From assembly GCF_013426205.1 (NCBI RefSeq), contig NC_089425.1, positions 3,968,001 to 4,032,000 of the forward strand: DNA of 64,000 nucleotides, given 5' to 3'. Origin of the DNA: Metarhizium brunneum (lineage: Eukaryota; Ascomycota; Sordariomycetes; Hypocreales; Clavicipitaceae). The first letter of the stretch is position 1; each line of letters begins with the position of its first letter. Below, in pieces: positions 10,667 to 21,703 of the stretch. The notes below the pieces were generated by a model, which ran no database searches, was not told the DNA's origin, and saw only the letters and a list, made by a program, of their open reading frames with translations. Made by a program: the position numbers and the translations under genes.

Positions 10667-12755
10667 TTAGCTCATGTCAAGATGGAGCATTTTCCGTTCC
10701 CCATAGCCGGAGCTTTACATGTGAAACAGTTTGCTCCACGGCCTTTGCGAGCAACGCTTGGCCCCGGCACAGCCCATGGCAAGTATGGGGTTGAGGTTAC
10801 ATCTCTGACAGCCAAGACCTAAGGTGGCATAAATCCACCGGTTGCATCGAGCGGCTCGGAACTGCTGTCAAGGCATAATGGCCAACCATGTGTATACATG
10901 CCCTGCCAAGCTCCAGTGGATGCCCACAACCTGAGACAGAAACGGTAACAGTTTGTGAATCATCGGGCCTCGGTCAGGTGGGGTAGTTCTTAATTAAGAA
11001 AGATCTACTTTGACAGATTTGCAGGACTGACTCGAAATTGAGACCTGCGAAACGATGGGGAATAGGACCTGACCACATGATAACCTCAGAACTGAGAGAG
11101 ATTGCTTTTGGGTCGTACCGCCTTTTGTTTACCACATCGATCTTTGTGATGCTCATATATACAAACTCTTCTTCCTTAGCAAAAGATGCAGTTGGCGGGT
11201 CAGTGTCTCTGAAAACAGCATGACGTGCTTGGCTTCGCGGGACTCCGATTGTTGTCGGAGTTTGCGCATAAAAGACTCAAGGGGTAGAGTCGGAGGACAA
11301 TGACATTTGTGGGGAAGCCGCCTTTGTAACGGTAGGGCTGCATATTAATTAAGGTACCAACTACCCGTCGGACGATCGACACCAAAGGAGAAGCTGCATG
11401 ATTATGCAAGTGATGCTCAGCCTCCATGTGATCGGAGCCAGGGTACCCTGGCGTGAACGGAACGTCCACGAAAATCGTAAATGCGGGTGATTATCATCAT
11501 ACTCACGAACATGGAACAAGATCAAGTGTTCTTGCAAGGAATCTTGTCAAGTATAGCAAGTATTCTCATCGGTCTTGTCAGTAGAATTCTCTATTATGGG
11601 ACAAATTCCTACTGGAAAGCCGCTTTATATACTGCCATTATCTTGTATACTACATTGAAATCTACTAGTACAACCAAAGGGTTGCAGTTTTATACCTTGT
11701 CCCGGTCTAGGTTGTAGAACTCCGGATGTTGTGCTGACCTTGACGGAGCTCGTGTTGTAGCTGGCCAATAGGCACAACTCCTAACGGACGTTTTTGAGCT
11801 TGCAACACCAGAAACAAGGTATTCTTGCTGGGTGATGACTGTCCCGAAATCGATGTTGGCACTGACTAGCGACAGGATCAGCAACAAAAACGGCCAAAGT
11901 AGAAAGGCCGAGACGAGGGATCATGCACCTTATATACATCTAGGTGTGGTTACTTGCTCGCAGAAACCACCTGTTTCTAGAGTCTCACTGGCATTTGAAG
12001 CCTGAAGCAGTGTAACTCTTTTTATTCTGCCCCTAGTGATGCAGACGTATCAACTTCAGAGGATCTCGATGGTGTTATGAACAAAGCAACCAGAACACCA
12101 TACCCGGAATGGATACTTAACTTGACACGAAGCGGCCAATCGGATGTCTTTGACGCTGAACAGATGCCGAGGGCCAAGACCAAAATTTCCCTGGCCAAGC
12201 AGACAGCATGCGGCGCACCTTCCTTGAGTTTAATTTCACTGACATGGAACAAAGGTGAAGTGAACGGCTCGATGCTCACTTCTCGTACGGGCCGGCCATC
12301 ATCGTTGTCTCAGTTGAGTAATTGCTTGGCCCCTGGCGTCAAATGAGCTAGCACTCTCTCCCGCCACATGTCTTCCCATAATAGCCGGTCTGTTCATGGT
12401 CACCTTTCCGGTGAAACTGCGTCATCTATCCCCAGAATCAAGCATCCGTCTTTGGAAGATGGTACACCCGGAGAACAGTCTCATCATAGGACGTACGTGT
12501 TACTAAGACGACGTTATTCAATGCAGTAGTCAAGGTAGTGGCTGACCAGCACAATTTATCTAGGCCGCGCTCATTCGCCGCGTGTGAGATGAGTGGTCTC
12601 TCCATGGCCCTCGATGCCTGTCTGTGTCATGATTCAGAGGCTGTAGCCATGAGCTAACTGACGACACAACCGGACTATCTATACGTTAAACTTTGAAGGT
12701 AGCTCATCATCAACCAACCTCGATTCAACGAGCTGAAAGGGGCTGACAATTCCAG
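10667..12755. other. Gene-poor spacer
   Basis: Small open frames on both strands at 11,481-11,717 and 12,022-12,346 have no motifs, no splice support and no family resemblance. Nothing else recognised. Confidence 0.35.
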
Positions 12756-14525
12756 ATTCGATGTAGTCTGGACAAGCCAGGAACGCCATGCGCGAAGTGC
12801 CTCGCCCACAAGATAGAGTGTCACGTGGCCAAAGGCACTGCATTAAACCTCCAGTGCGCGAAGCGGATCTCGGACGAGGTAAAGAAAACGTACGTTGTGT
12901 GCCTGGTAGTCCCATCCACGCGTGAACGTTAGCTCACCTCCGTCAGATCTGTCATTGAAAGCGCCAGACTACCAATCACCATGATGACGCCCTCCAACAC
13001 TAGCGCCACCGACTCCAAAGGACTTGATACCCTCAGCTAACGGTCAATAGAACCTGTATGAATCTGCTTATAGAGCCTGGCACCTTCCGCGACCCTGTCA
13101 CCGCTACGCACCGACTTGTGTAACACGGTGAGCCCTGCAGCATTGCCTTACTAGGACATGAGAGCTTCCTTGCACAATTAGGGCATTCTGCTGCAGCCGA
13201 TAGTGTCCCTATAAGCAACAGGCTTGAAAAGGTGGACAGAATCGGAGTCGAAATTCTGATTCAGAAAGGGGCCCTGATGCTGCCACCAAAGCCACTCTGC
13301 GATGACCTTGTCGATTCATACTTTGCACGGATACACCCCGTCGCTCCTATCCTGAATAAGGCGTGCTTCGCGAGACGGTATCGCCCATCTTGTCAACCTG
13401 CCGTCCCTTCTCCTCCTCCAGGCTGTCATTTAGCCGCATCAAGCGTATCGAACAACCCGCTCTTGACGGACGCGAATGGATCTACAGTCCCTACATCGCG
13501 TACTTTGTACAGAAAGCCAGGGCGCTTTACGATGCCAATTTTAAAACTGATCGATTGACTGTACGGCAGTCACTCATCCTAATGGGATGGCACTGGGATA
13601 GTGCGGATGATGTCGTCAAAACGTCTACTATTAGGGTCGTCGGGCGATTATCGTTGCTCAAGATACATGTATGCACTGAAGCGTTTAAGAGTCGCTCCTG
13701 AGAAACGCCGAAAAGAAGCCGTGGAAGAGGATTTGGCGGACGCCAGTTACTCGTCGATATTCGATTACGGTTGAGTTTGGGCGTCCGCCCATTATGAATC
13801 TGGACGATTGCGACGTCGAGACACTGCACCACGATGATTTCATCCACCAAGAAGACTGCGCGGGACTTGCTGCCCACACCTATACACCCGATCCGGTCCA
13901 CGTACAATTTTTCTTGCGGTACGTTGAGCTATCTAAGATCATGGGCTGAATTCATTTGTCGCTATATTCAGCACTGCCTACAGGTCAACAGAACATGCAC
14001 GAGGTGTTTCGCATACATATATATGAAGACAGATGTCCTGCCGACGGACTCCAGAACTGTCCCGACCTTCTATTCCGGGCGAGGCACCGAGAGAACTTGG
14101 AAGAGTCACTCACCTACCTGAACTATTACACCGCAGTGTATATGTTGCATAGGTTTCCCTTATCTACCGGCAGCTCAGAGACCAAGCTTCACGATTTCTG
14201 GAACCACCCTTCCAGGGACACGGCATTCGACGCTGCGGAAATGATATCACGCATTGTCGAGGACCTGGCGGCGCAAGACCATCTACGGCACTGTCCTGCG
14301 TACATTGTACATACGCCATTCTCGGCATTCATCATGCATCTCTATCAGTGAGATCGCCGGAATTATGTCAGACGAGTCGCGCAAGACCGGCCGCACAACT
14401 GCATGCAGGTCATGAAGAAAATTTCGCCCGTTTGGTTGGTGCGCAAGATGGCACTCAGGGTTCTCGAGTTTGTTGTCGACAACGGACTTTTCAAAGAGCA
14501 CTGCCGGAAGGCCAAGGACGTCTAG
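12756..14525 (+). pseudogene. Decayed Zn2Cys6 fungal transcription-factor gene
   Basis: Pieces of one regulator lie in order on the plus strand but in different frames. At 12,756-12,827 the second half of a zinc cluster reads IRCSLDKPGTPCAKC...IEC, while the codons just before include a stop. At 13,232-13,480 PPKPLCDDLVDSYFARIHP is the usual start of the Fungal_trans middle homology region. At about 13,470-13,650 the frame changes (QKARALYDANFKTD, then RQSLILMGWHW). From 13,695 to 14,525 a third frame continues (KKPWKRIWRT, GRPPIMNLDDCDVE, and a C-terminal tail to TAG), broken by TGA at 13,947 and 14,349. Both TGAs could be CGA-to-TGA transitions. The style is that of cutinase-transcription-factor-like regulators. 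The breaks make a functional product very unlikely. Confidence 0.8.
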
Positions 14526-15323
14526 AGTCATGCTGTCTCGTCCTTAACGTAATATTTTGGAACAATATTACTCTTCTCATGGCACGAACCGCGCTAGCAA
14601 GTTCTAGCTCATAACCTGACTCTCGCACTGCATCTCGGTGAACCTCAACGGCCAACGGATACCAAAGGCTTGACCCCAGCAACCCCAGCCTGCGTAACCC
14701 CAGGCACCATTTTGATTCAGCCGACATGGAAGCGAAGCCGTCAAGAGAGGTTTTGACACCTTTCATAATATGGGCTGAATGCTGACGGGCCGCTTTGAGG
14801 GTTCTTGCTATGCGCGTCACTTCACCTGACTGGAACCTCCAATTGTTTCCTCCATGTCATCATGGCAGATCCCATGCCAAAGGCAGACTAGTAGCAGCAT
14901 CATTCTTCTCCACCGGTCAAACCCTTCTGAGCCAGTCGTCATGGGTACGCTGCTGTGTAGCGTTGCAGTGCCAAGTGCGCAGTTTTATGTACGACGAGGC
15001 TAATTCTGTTTTGGCGTATCATACTGCCGACAGCATGATGTAACTACCGAAAGCGCAGGGAAGGTATCACGGAAATCTCCACAAAGGTGGCTGTTGTCTT
15101 ATTAATTCGCTGGTGAGAACCAACTCGGCGAATCGTGGCATCACCGGACGTACGACATGGCTTCGGAGATGCAGCTAGGCTTACTACATGGCCATGTACT
15201 AGGATCTACGATGAATTGACAAAGACGGAGCAGCAGAGAAGTATTTAAATGCCGCATCGCTCTCTTCCCAAGTTCCGGGGAAGACTGTGTGTGATCGGCA
15301 TGGTTAGACGCTGATACGACAGG
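14526..15323. other. Spacer between TF pseudogene and amidase
   Basis: No coding sequence recognised. The last ~100 bases contain the probable promoter of the amidase gene (TATA-like element listed separately). Confidence 0.4.
15242..15249 (+). promoter_or_regulatory. TATA-like element of the amidase gene
   Basis: ATTTAAAT lies about 75 bases upstream of the amidase ATG at 15,324, a plausible distance for a fungal TATA box with a short 5' leader. Prediction only. Confidence 0.4.
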
Positions 15324-17296
15324 ATGGGTTGGAACCAAACATTTCTGTTCCTCGCCTTCGCGGCGACTGCTGCATCTTCCTTGGTAGGGAGCGGGACTTC
15401 GTTACAACTGAATGGCATCGACTATTTCGTTTCGCCTTTCTCACAGGGCAAGGTTACCAATGGCTCGGTTGCGATCAATACTCGCCAAAATCAACTTGGA
15501 TTTGTCCCGGCAACCGTCATAGCCGGGGATTTATACACCGAGTCAACTCTACAAAGCTTGTTTCTTAATTGGTCTACCGTGGACGATGTTTGGCAACCTG
15601 CATTTCTCGAAACCATCTTTGTCTTCAACTTTGCCAAGTTGACGAACAAGAACCACAACTACCATGATGGAGTCTCATCTTCGGTATTCCCGCTTCAAGT
15701 CACTCACAAGATACCCTCTGGTCCATATTTCCTCAATGTCCATACGGGAGAGGTACACCCAGCCTACCGGCTTTATGATGACTTTGCCGGCGCCTTTACC
15801 CAGTCGCTGCTACAACGACCCGACGGCCGCTTCCAAACACTGTCAGCACAAGTCCCAGCCGCCGCCTCGATAACAATCGGCGTCCCCTCCCGCCTGTACT
15901 TTACGAAAACCGAAGCCAAGCCCCTGGCCGGCGTCCGCATCGGAGTCAAGGACATCTTCTCTCTGGCCGGCGTCAAAAAGGGCTGCGGCAACCGCGCGTG
16001 GTACCATTTATACCCCGTGGCAAATAGTACAGGCACTGCGATGCAAAACCTCATTGACAAGGGGGCCATCATTGTCGGCGTCCAAAAGACATCGCAGTTT
16101 GCCAACGGAGAGACACCGACTGCAGACTGGGTAGACTACCATTCTCCATTCAACCCTCGCGGAGACGGATATCAGGATCCCGCTACATCGTCCGCCGGTG
16201 CCGGCTCGTCAATAGCATCATACGAGTGGCTAGATCTGGCTGTCGGCAGCGACACCGGTGGCTCAATCCGAGGACCAGCCACCGTCCAGGGCATTTTCGG
16301 AAATCGCCCTTCCCACGGCCTCGTCAGCCTCGACAATGTCATGCCGCTGTCGCCGAAATTGGACACGCCTGGATTCCTGGCCCGCGATCCCTGTCTTTGG
16401 AATGCCGCCAATGCGGCGTTGTACCGGGACAAGTACACATTTTTCGGACACCAGGCGCCGAGATATCCCAAAAAGCTGTACTTGCTGGACTTTCCTGCCG
16501 GAAATACCTCTCACGCCCCAATACTACAAAACTTTGTCACCAAGTTGGCCAAATTCCTTGATACTTCCCCCACTAATATAGATTTGAACAAAGAATGGGA
16601 GAGGACGAGGCCAACATCAGCCGGCGACCAGAGCCTTGCGCAGCTTCTGAATACCACCTACGCGGCGATCATTTCCAAAGATCAGGCAAAACTTGTCCGA
16701 GAACCATTTTATCGTGATTACGCTGGTAAGTGCAACCCAAATCAACACGTGTGATAAAACACCCTAACCAAGCCTCTTTAGCCGTTCATGACGGCCGCCT
16801 CCCCTTTGTCAACCCAGTCCCCTTGGCTCGCTGGACCTGGGGAGACTCCCAACCAAGTTCCCTCTTGTCCGATGCCGTCCGCAACAAGACGCTTTTCATG
16901 GACTGGTTCAACGGCAACATCCTCCCGCCAAGCTCCGACCCCCTGACCTGCTCCTCAGGCCTTCTTCTCCACGTCAACGGCTCAGCGGACTTCGTCAGTC
17001 GCAATCGATATATCAATCCGCCAGTGCCGCCGTTTGGCTTTTCCAACAGCCAGATATCGCTATTTGCCGAGACGCCGGATAGTGTCTTCCCGCTGGGCCA
17101 GGTTCCCGTGTTTAGTTCCATTACGAACAACACCGAGTATCTGCCTGTCACGATTGACGTTGTCGCTGCGAAAGGGTGCGATGGGCTCATTGCCAGGCTG
17201 GCGGAAGACTTGGTTGCTGCTGGGATACTCACGATGCCGAGGGTCGGGGCGGGGATTGAAGGGGGGGAAATTCTCATGAGGCGATATTTTGTGTGA
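15324..17296 (+). CDS. Secreted amidase-signature family hydrolase
   Basis: Two exons (15,324-16,725 and 16,782-17,296) around a 56-bp intron with GTAAGT, a CTAAC branch point and TTTAG. The spliced protein is 638 residues with DYAAVHD across the junction. Residues 1-23 look like a signal peptide. The amidase-signature core starts near residue 200: GVRIGVKDIF supplies the catalytic Lys (about 209), TSSAGAGSS the cis-Ser (about 290) and GSDTGGSIRGPA the nucleophilic Ser (about 314). About 180 residues precede the core, a longer N-terminal region than in bacterial amidases. Probable reaction: hydrolysis of an amide or ester outside the cell; substrate not inferable. The neighbour upstream is a dead regulator gene, the neighbour downstream the pigment cluster. 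Membership of that cluster is possible but unsupported. Confidence 0.88.
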
Positions 17297-18308
17297 GATG
17301 ACGGATTTACTTGGTAGGGCATTTGTGAAGCGTGAACTAGACTAGAATATACGCATAATTCGACAGGACATGATGGGAAATCAATATGATTTCCAGTTTT
17401 CAGTTGCAACGTGTAAGTCGCTGGGATAAGGATTATCGTGCATGGTCGCCTGGGACAACAGACTACGGGGGAAGCAGACACGCTTGCCGCACAAACTCGC
17501 CAAAACGCCAGATGCATTTTGATAGCTTTCTTTATGAACAGGCGTAACAAGGTTTCTGACTATTAAACGGCGTCCATGCTGGTAACAGGGCCCTAAGGAA
17601 GGTAGTGGTCAGCAGGAGCATCACCTACGGTTTGTACCAGGCACATTATGAATTTGTTGACGTACCCTGAAGCTGAACCAAAGTAGCATCTTGCCGAGAA
17701 TGGAGAGGTACAGCGTCTTTTGACAAGGGCGTGGCCGACCATACAGAGCGATTGTCAGTCTCGCCGTAAATTACGAACATACTTCCCACAACTTGCGCGA
17801 CAAATGGCACGGCCATTTCGCGACCGGTGGACGAGCCTTACGCCGCATCTCCGTTGCCTTCGTCATGTCCTGAGCTAGCGGTGACCGCTTTTAACTAGGA
17901 GAACTCGATGTGCTGCGTCTGCGGATGCAAGATTGAGTCCGTACAGCCATCTACCTGAACGCGGCATCTGTTAGCCGCATTTCGTTGATATTTATCTACT
18001 ACCTGAAACTAACATGTAAAACTATTGACATATGTACGACTAGGGTGGGTCTACTCTCGCACACTCCACATGCAGTCATTCAATGTTGTCACTCCTGTAA
18101 CAGGCTAGAGAAGTGGCGCTGGTGTTTGTCTGTGCGGCTTACACGAACTCGGCTGCGGAGCATAAGCAACACAATCACGACTATATTACCACCGTATCCA
18201 TGATACAGAATTGCCAGACGCCTACACTGTTCTTCTAATACACAATTTAGGCTTTCCGCTCTGTCCAGCGTCTCTAATCACCGATAAACACGTACAGTTA
18301 TTCACAAT
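17297..18308. other. Spacer upstream of scytalone dehydratase
   Basis: About 1 kb with no recognisable gene; presumed 3' flank of the amidase and promoter of the dehydratase. Confidence 0.4.
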
Positions 18309-18977
18309 ATGAACCAATCTTTAACCCCGTCTGCTGGAACAGACAGCAAGACAGGGTCGTCAAAGGCCATATCTTTGCAGGGTGCGAGCCTACGAATAAC
18401 CCCTAGACGAAAGAAGCACTAACAAATATTCACCAGACTACCTCGACCTGAGTACACTCGTGTTTGAATGGGCAGATAGCTACGACGCAAAGGCAAGCAG
18501 GCATTCCATAACCAACAACCTCTTTATCTGCTAACACAGAGAATTTCATTCCAGGACTGGGCTCGATTGCGCGCCATCCTCGCGCCAGCGCTCTACGTTG
18601 ACTACACCAAGATTGGCAAGGAGAAATGGGACGCCATGTCTGCCGACGACTTCATGGCCATGGTTTCCAACGATGACTTCCTCGGCGATCCGTGTGTCAA
18701 GACACAGCATCTTATTGGCGCCACATATTGGGAGCGAGTGTCCGAGTCCAAGGTAATTGGGCATCATCAGTTGAGGGCCGCGCATCAGGTCTACACCAGC
18801 CCGGATCTGAAGACGGTCAAGCTACGCGGACATAGCCACGCCACCAACGAGCACTACTACGTCAAGAGCAATGGAGTTTGGAAATTCGCAGGCTTGAAGC
18901 CAGAGGTGCGATGGAATGAGTACAAGTTTGAAGAGGTTTTCAAGGGCTCCTACACACAGTCGGAGAAACATTCGTAG
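18309..18977 (+). CDS. Scytalone dehydratase (DHN-melanin pathway)
   Basis: Three exons: 18,309-18,381, 18,437-18,492 and 18,555-18,977, giving 183 residues. Intron 1 is GT-AG (55 bp, CACTAAC branch). Intron 2 (62 bp) begins GCAAGC and is best read as a GC-AG intron, because it alone joins FEWADSYDAK to DWARLRAILAP in frame; its branch point is GCTAACAC. The product matches the family along its length: the Tyr/Asp pair in ADSYD, VDYTKIGKEKW, KTQHLIG, GHHQLRAAHQVY, GHSHATN and WKFAGLKP. The family dehydrates scytalone and vermelone to tri- and dihydroxynaphthalene. In GHSHATN the position two before Asn is Ala, where the rice-blast enzyme, as I recall it, has an active-site Ser. No signal peptide. 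It converges on the reductase gene. Often named arp1 or SCD1 in other fungi. Confidence 0.93.
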
Positions 18978-19699
18978 CTACAATAGGAGTGTGTAGAAGT
19001 TTGTTAGCAAAAATGACACGACTCAGTTGTATAATAGCCTTGATTACATGTATATACGATATCAACTTGCATCCATAAAGTTCTAGTTTGTATACTGTCT
19101 CTCGTACTGCGTCATGTTTCTGCAACGTGTGACATTTCGATTACACATTTCTTAGAATTTTAGCAACCAAGGGTTCTCTCGTCATTCTGCTTCGATGTAG
19201 GGTGTCATTGGATATGAGATGGGCTTTGGGCGCCAGGAGATAAACGGCTCAACTAGTTCCGCTGCCGTTCCATGCCATGCTCACTGCTATTACTTTTGAC
19301 TAGACATTTGAAAATTTTAGCGCCGTGATGCAAAGGGAAGCGGAGCAGAATGAACGGCGAGTCTCATTCCCGAACGTTGCCTTGAGACAATATAAATGTG
19401 GACAACTTCGCATCACTCTCTTCTTGCGACTTGACAGTTCTTCCAACGTTGAAAAGACTTCACTTTATAGTCTGCAATTATCATGCTTCAGGTCTTTCTC
19501 TCGAATTCTGCACTACATATCGGCCCTCTCGGTTCCGCAAAGGGGCAAAGCCAGCGACTCTAGATTACATGAAAGTCCCAGGTAGTCCATCGAGATGCCA
19601 ACAGCCACCCCCTCATGAAATGCCTTTACAGCGCGGAAATCCAACGCAAAACACAGCAGACCTCAGCATCTATGTTTCGCAAGTCATCGACTTCTTTGT
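18978..19699. other. Convergent spacer between dehydratase and reductase
   Basis: Shared 3' flank of two convergent genes. Small open frames at 19,325-19,703 have no motifs. No terminator motif can be singled out. Confidence 0.4.
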
Positions 19700-20612
19700 T
19701 TAGGTGACGGAGCCTCCAGTAAGGAGGATAACCTGGCCTATAGAAGGTTAGCGACATTTCACAACATTTCCAAGTCAAGAAAACGTACCATTCACCCACT
19801 CGCTGTCGGGATGAGCAAGAAAGGCAACCACGCGCCCAATGTCTTGAGGAACTGCAACTCTCCCAAGCGGGCAAAAAGCTGCCAGGCCCTTATCAATCTC
19901 TTCCATGGGCATGCCCGGCTTGCCATTCGGCACATAGTGCCACGCGTTCCTGGAAACAAGACCATCAGCAATTATTCCTCCTCTCACCAGTCGCCCAAAG
20001 TACTTACGCATCATACATGTCCGTCTTTACGCCCCCGGGCGCAATGGCATTGACAGTGATTTTCCTATGGCCGGCGTCCACCGCGAAGCTACGTGTAAAC
20101 CCCTCAACAGCGGCCTTGCTCCCCGCGTACAGCGCGTGGTTCGGAATCCCCGACATGTTCGCAGCGACAGACGACATGAGGACGATGCGGCCCCCGTCCC
20201 GGAGATGCACATAGGCGTGTTGGGCGATGAAGAACTGCGCCCGGGTGTTGAGGTTGAAGACGCGGTCGTAGTCCTCCTCCGTCACCTCCTCCTCCGGCTT
20301 GAACACCTCGGTGCCGGAGTTGGAAACCACAATGTCCAGGTGGCCAAAGTGCCGGAGGGCTTCCTGAAAGAGGCGCGAAACCTCGGGCACCTTGGTGATG
20401 TCGGCCTTGATGGCCACGGCGCGGCTGCCCGTCTTGGAAATCTCGTCGACGACCTCTTGCGCCGGCTTCTCGGCGCTGTTGTAGTTGACGACGAGGGAGG
20501 CTCCGCGCTTGGCTAGCTCGAGTGCGATGCCTTTACCGATGCCGCGCCCGGCGCCGGTGACGAGGGCCACCTTGCCTGCTAGGGAGCGTGGTGTTTCCTC
20601 ACTGGATGCCAT
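19700..20612 (-). CDS. Tetra/trihydroxynaphthalene reductase-type short-chain dehydrogenase
   Basis: Three exons, complement(19,700-19,737, 19,789-19,949, 20,008-20,612), giving 267 residues; introns of 58 and 51 bp keep frame exactly. The cofactor motif TGAGRGIG sits at about residues 19-26. NSG follows at about 98-100, and the catalytic set is Ser147/148 (MSS), Tyr162 and Lys166 (YAGSK). VNAIAPGGVKTDMYDANAWHY and the C-terminal LAHPDSEWVNGQV and LLTGG match naphthol reductases of melanin and related pathways. Such enzymes use NADPH to reduce tetrahydroxynaphthalene to scytalone and/or trihydroxynaphthalene to vermelone. The neighbouring dehydratase and synthase support this role. Whether it serves one or both reduction steps cannot be told. 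Known in other fungi as arp2, 4HNR or 3HNR. Confidence 0.9.
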
Positions 20613-21703
20613 TTTTATAGTTTAAATGCAAAATACACAAATTCGAATAGTTGCAGATTATTGTGTATATTGTGAGATGGGCCGTCTTTTAAATAGATGA
20701 GTGTCAATGTAAGCGGGCAGGGCGGATGACGACGCTGCGCCGTGGTAGCTCTCTGGTTAGGCCATTGACTACGGCGACGGGAACCTGAAACCGGCTTCCG
20801 GTAGGTCGACACGGATATTGTATATTTAGAGAAACATTGAATGGCTTTTGCCAAGCGTCTTGGAGCCAGAATATGCTTGAACTATGTCCCACCGTTGCGG
20901 GCGTGTGAATAGATTGACTGTGTCTACTGCTCGAGCGCGCGGCCAGCGGGGCAGAAAGGGGTTCGGTATAACTGGTGTCATCAACCATGTGTCACCTGCG
21001 ACACTCAACGACTCTAGTTTCGTTGATATTTATCTTCCAACCTAATATTAGCTGCAATGGCACTAGGGGATCTCAGAGTGTCTCGAATTACGCAACCAGC
21101 TCCGAGGCCCATCGGCGTTTGTCAGGCGGCTTTGACAGGCAGGGACTGGCTGCTCGATTTCCTGGACCGGCGGATCGTTGCCATGCGGTGGGAGAAGAAA
21201 GAGCGCACGCAGACAAGACCAAGACATTGCATCTCTCCTTATGGCATGGGTATGTGTTAAATGTAAATGTTATACCACCGCGGCTTTGTCCAAGTCGACA
21301 TGTGAATGGGGAGTATAATAATAGAGTGTCAAGATACGGAACACCCATGACATTCACGTTTTCCTTAATTCAAGAGCAATAAATCAGCACTAGACGGATC
21401 ACTTCAGACACATATCGTATGTAAAACAGGCCCAACTTTCGTTCGGTTGGAAAAAAGGAAGCTATTCACAAATGGAAAGTTTGGCATTAGAACTATTGTA
21501 AAACGTCACTTCCTAGTATAATACGACAGTTCTATTCTATTAATGCTATGACGTCTGATTATTCTCGAAGTAGCTAATATTCATTCTCTCCCCCGACATT
21601 GCTATACGTCGATCGTGTTCTTCATCACGACCAGTCTTCTGTAAATAAGCCGCCAAGTATACCAAGTCCTGCCTCCCTTCCCACCATTAAAATTACCTCA
21701 AAA
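20613..21703. other. Spacer between reductase promoter and PKS 3' end
   Basis: About 1.1 kb containing the reductase promoter and the 3' flank of the minus-strand polyketide synthase. Short open frames at 20,975-21,382 show no coding signs. Confidence 0.4.
20687..20696 (-). promoter_or_regulatory. TATA-like element of the reductase gene
   Basis: On the minus strand CTATTTAAAA lies about 75-85 bases upstream of the reductase ATG at 20,612. Plausible TATA box; prediction only. Confidence 0.4.

Noticed and set aside
20067..20516. Plus-strand frame of 149 residues within the reductase gene
   Set aside because: Antisense of a GC-rich conserved SDR exon; no motifs of its own.
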